Shown here: positions 4,367-6,087 of the stretch, in pieces | How positions within the stretch are numbered: the stretch's first letter is position 1 | Layout of the letters: each line of letters begins with the position of its first letter | DNA from: Promethearchaeota archaeon | GTDB lineage: Archaea; Asgardarchaeota; Lokiarchaeia; Sigynarchaeales; MK-D1 | DNA: 6,087 bases | Assembly: GCA_016839865.1 (NCBI GenBank) | Contig: JAEOTN010000152.1 | Location: 1 to 6,087 of the forward strand | Direction: 5' to 3' | Made by a program: the position numbers and the translations under genes | The notes under the pieces: model-generated | What the model saw: only the letters and a program-made list of their open reading frames with translations | Database searches by the model: none | What the model was told of the DNA's origin: nothing

Positions 4367-5491
4367 ATGAAAATAATCAATACTAAAGGAAATTCTTACG
4401 AGAGGGGGGTTCAATATGGAAAACAATGCAAAAAAATCATCCGACGTTCAATTAGTGGTTGGTATCGAATTGGTGCGGCTTCATTAACTCCAGGTTTCAG
4501 AAATAGACATCCGAAGCTATTCAGGGAAATGATTCCTGCTTTTTTACGCTACAAAAGGAAAATTGATGTTTTGAAATCATTCGCAGTTAAATATGAGGAT
4601 ATTGTTGAAAAACTCAACCCAGAGCTGATTTCAACAATGAAGGGAATAGCTGATGGAGCGAATGTGAATTATCAAGATATTTTATACATAAATACTTTCC
4701 CTGAAATTGTTTTGGGTTGTTCTTCATGGGGATCATGTGGTAAGGCGTCGATAAATGGAGAAACTTATCTGGGGATGAATACGGATGAGGAGGGGGTAGT
4801 GGAAAATCTCCAGATAATTCTTCATGAGCTACTTCCGAATGGTCGTGAAATCATGGGACTTACATACGCAGGTGTTATAACCCCGTTCAATGGAGTTACA
4901 AGTGATGGATTGGGATTCTTAAATCATCTGTTAATCACTGAAAAGCAAACACCTCCTTCTGAGACTCTCCCGATTTTTATTGCACTTGCAGACATTTTAT
5001 ACAGTAATTCGACGATTGAAGAAATCATTGACCACTATAAAGCACTCCCTAGTGTAGAATGTGCATCAATATTCCTTTTTGCCAGAAAAAAGAAAATTGT
5101 GAGAATTGAGAATATTACGACTTCCTATGACGTAACTCACATTCAAGACAATGTAATTGGCAGTTGTATGAGACCATTATCACAAACAATCCAACCTTTT
5201 GACGCGGTTGAACAAGTGGCGCCCTCTTTCCAAGCTAACGCGATCCAAAGAGATCTAAGAATGAAGGAGCTACTAAAAAAGTATTTTGGGAAATTTGACA
5301 AAGAGATTATGATGAAAATTGCTTATGACCATGGAGAAAACGCTAGTAAAGGAAAGAGTATCTGTCAACATTCACGTTTTGGAGTTAAGACTATCTCAAC
5401 AACAATTATCAAACCAGAAAGTAAAATAATGTGGGTTTGTGCTGGGAATCCTTGCAAGAGTAATTTCATCGAATATAACTTTAGAAATTAA
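4367..5491 (+). CDS. C45-family N-terminal-nucleophile acyltransferase/amidase
   Basis: The gene encodes 374 residues from ATG. It matches the acyl-CoA:6-aminopenicillanate acyltransferase-like group (peptidase C45, Ntn-hydrolase fold). The N-terminal signature 'GNSYERGVQYGKQ' (8-20) opens the family's usual helical region. 'NTFPEIVLGCSSWGSCGKAS' contains the expected self-cleavage site G117-C118. Cleavage would give a propeptide of 117 residues and a catalytic chain of 257 residues starting with the nucleophile C118, followed by 'LGMNTDEE' and 'GVTSDGLGFLNHLL', typical of the beta-sheet core. No signal peptide is seen, so it is probably cytoplasmic. Family members hydrolyse or transfer acyl groups on amide bonds; the natural substrate in archaea is unknown, and penicillin chemistry should not be assumed. 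It is transcribed divergently from the RHH operon with about 140 bp between. Length is normal and no defect is visible. Confidence 0.9.
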   Translation: MKIINTKGNSYERGVQYGKQCKKIIRRSISGWYRIGAASLTPGFRNRHPKLFREMIPAFLRYKRKIDVLKSFAVKYEDIVEKLNPELISTMKGIADGANVNYQDILYINTFPEIVLGCSSWGSCGKASINGETYLGMNTDEEGVVENLQIILHELLPNGREIMGLTYAGVITPFNGVTSDGLGFLNHLLITEKQTPPSETLPIFIALADILYSNSTIEEIIDHYKALPSVECASIFLFARKKKIVRIENITTSYDVTHIQDNVIGSCMRPLSQTIQPFDAVEQVAPSFQANAIQRDLRMKELLKKYFGKFDKEIMMKIAYDHGENASKGKSICQHSRFGVKTISTTIIKPESKIMWVCAGNPCKSNFIEYNFRN

Positions 5492-5541
5492 ATTTCAGCA
5501 TTTATATCAGTCATAGTCTGACATCCTGGAATAGGACTAAT

Positions 5542-5628
5542 ATGGCGAAGATTATTAATAACGACACTCCATTCCAATTAGCCTTGACAAAAGAACTCAT
5601 AGTTGCTAGTGAGAGGTTTCCCTTTTAA
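5542..5628 (+). CDS. Possible 28-aa peptide or truncated gene start
   Basis: ATG 5542 to TAA 5626-5628 encodes 'MAKIINNDTPFQLALTKELI' followed by 'VASERFPF'. The sequence looks like the opening strand and helix of a normal soluble protein rather than random translation. AGGA at 5532-5535 lies 6 nt upstream, a weak ribosome site. It could be the surviving 5' end of a broken gene, a real micro-peptide, or chance. I do not recognise it. Confidence 0.25.
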   Translation: MAKIINNDTPFQLALTKELIVASERFPF

Positions 5629-5657
5629 CGCTTTCAAATGACAATTCTAGTAGACTA

Positions 5658-5682
5658 TTAGATATCTAAAGCTTTTTATTTT
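5658..5682 (+). terminator. Palindrome plus T-rich tract, terminator-like
   Basis: TTAGATATCTAA (5658-5669) is a perfect 12-bp palindrome, followed by AGCTTTTTATTTT. Archaeal transcription ends mainly at T-runs, so this could end transcripts coming from the C45 gene about 170 bp upstream. As a hairpin it has no room for a loop and is AT-rich, so the T-tract may be the only working part. Confidence 0.35.
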
Positions 5683-5776
5683 AATGAAATATAATATTAC
5701 TTACTCTGTAATTTCATGAATAAGAATTATACAATATTATGTTGATCATCCAACTGGATTGAGATACACAATTTGT

Positions 5777-5796
5777 TAATTCTATTCGTGGAATTA
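5777..5796. promoter_or_regulatory. Inverted repeat before the NYN gene
   Basis: TAATTC (5777-5782) and GAATTA (5791-5796) are perfect 6-bp arms with an 8-nt spacer, ending 26 bp before the NYN start codon and running into a TATA-like GAATTATAG. It may be an operator or a leader hairpin; AT-rich sequence makes chance occurrence possible. Confidence 0.25.
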
Positions 5797-5822
5797 TAGA
5801 TACCAATTTGGGAGAGACTACA

Positions 5823-6087
5823 ATGGTTAAGGATACCCCACATCTCGAAAGTCAAAATTTTCCCGCAAAAGCCGCAGTCGTGGTTGACGGAGGATATTAC
5901 AGAAAAATCATTAACGAAATAGGAATTAGTTCAGTTGATTTAGTGGCTTTAACAGATCTAATTTGTTATCCTGCTTTTAGGATACGAACCTATTTTTTTG
6001 ATGGGAAAATCCAAGGATCACAGTCTTTTCATGATGGACTCCAATTATTAGATCGATTTGAAGTCTATTTAGGAGATATTGTTCCGA
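5823..6087 (+). CDS. NYN-domain (LabA/DUF88-like, PIN-fold) protein, 3' end cut
   Basis: The first 88 residues are present and the gene runs off the window. After a short polar N-tail comes 'AAVVVDGGYYRKIINEIGI' (17-35), the first strand and helix of the NYN fold, with D22 as the first acidic metal ligand. Next come 'FRIRTYFFDGK' (the second strand, where this family has R.YYYDG) and 'LQLLDRFEVYLGDIVP' (helix and third strand). NYN proteins are PIN-like, Mg-dependent ribonucleases or RNA-processing factors; the later acidic residues needed for activity lie outside the window, so nuclease activity cannot be confirmed. The start is supported by GGGAG at 5810-5814, 8 nt before ATG. It follows the C45 gene on the same strand, but the 331-bp gap and terminator-like signal suggest a separate transcript. 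Confidence 0.85.
   Translation, partial: MVKDTPHLESQNFPAKAAVVVDGGYYRKIINEIGISSVDLVALTDLICYPAFRIRTYFFDGKIQGSQSFHDGLQLLDRFEVYLGDIVP

Larger units (their letters stand above)
5492..5822. other. Intergenic region with short ORF and regulatory-looking repeats
   Basis: No established gene is seen in these 331 bp. They contain a 28-codon ORF (5542-5628), a palindrome followed by T-runs (5658-5682), several TATA-like AT stretches (for example 5686-5696 and 5724-5736) and an inverted repeat just before the NYN gene (5777-5796). No tRNA, CRISPR repeat or convincing small RNA was found. Confidence 0.5.

Overview
This is an AT-rich, densely coded window that reads as archaeal, most likely an Asgard-type (Heimdallarchaeia-like) metagenomic contig. 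The reasons are the family types (short winged-helix proteins of the 'NPGTIKRYLDDL' kind, a ribbon-helix-helix/membrane-protein pair, a NYN-domain protein), TATA-like boxes at archaeal spacing, and strong GGAGG Shine-Dalgarno sites. The lineage is an inference from protein style; no rRNA or marker gene is present.

Layout. (1) 2-175 is the C-terminal tail of a winged-helix regulator. (2) 389-2245 is a soluble three-PAS sensor histidine kinase whose first PAS domain carries a Cys/His cluster; it has its own promoter region with a perfect palindrome against the TATA-like box, and probably starts at CTG. (3) 2282-2446, just behind the kinase, is a truncated DsrE-family gene (about the first 45% of the fold). 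The sequence then changes abruptly into about 500 bp of poorly recognisable DNA, with one plausible 50-aa minus-strand ORF (2447-2599) abutting the broken gene. (4) 2965-3303 is a complete small winged-helix regulator. It converges on (5) a minus-strand two-gene operon: a 60-aa ribbon-helix-helix protein (4044-4226) translationally coupled by an ATGA overlap to a 7-TM membrane protein (3319-4047). A 12-bp inverted repeat sits at the convergent 3' ends. (6) 4367-5491 is a divergent gene for a C45-family N-terminal-nucleophile acyltransferase/amidase. (7) 5492-5822 is a noncoding stretch with a possible 28-codon ORF and a terminator-like palindrome. (8) 5823 to the window end is the start of a NYN/LabA-like PIN-fold nuclease.

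How the parts may work together. The kinase and DsrE remnant are spaced like an old operon, and a Cys-rich sensor next to a sulfur-relay-type protein suggests redox or sulfur sensing; the second gene now looks dead. The RHH protein probably represses its own operon through three 9-bp-spaced hexamers near the expected transcription start, and so controls the 7-TM protein.

The most unusual signal is at translation starts. The kinase, the DsrE remnant and the RHH gene each have a perfect AGGAGG-type site followed not by ATG/GTG/TTG but by CTG, ATC and ATT. In the RHH case an upstream in-frame stop and the need for the DNA-binding beta strand leave almost no alternative. No complete, clearly new multi-gene defence or metabolic system is evident.
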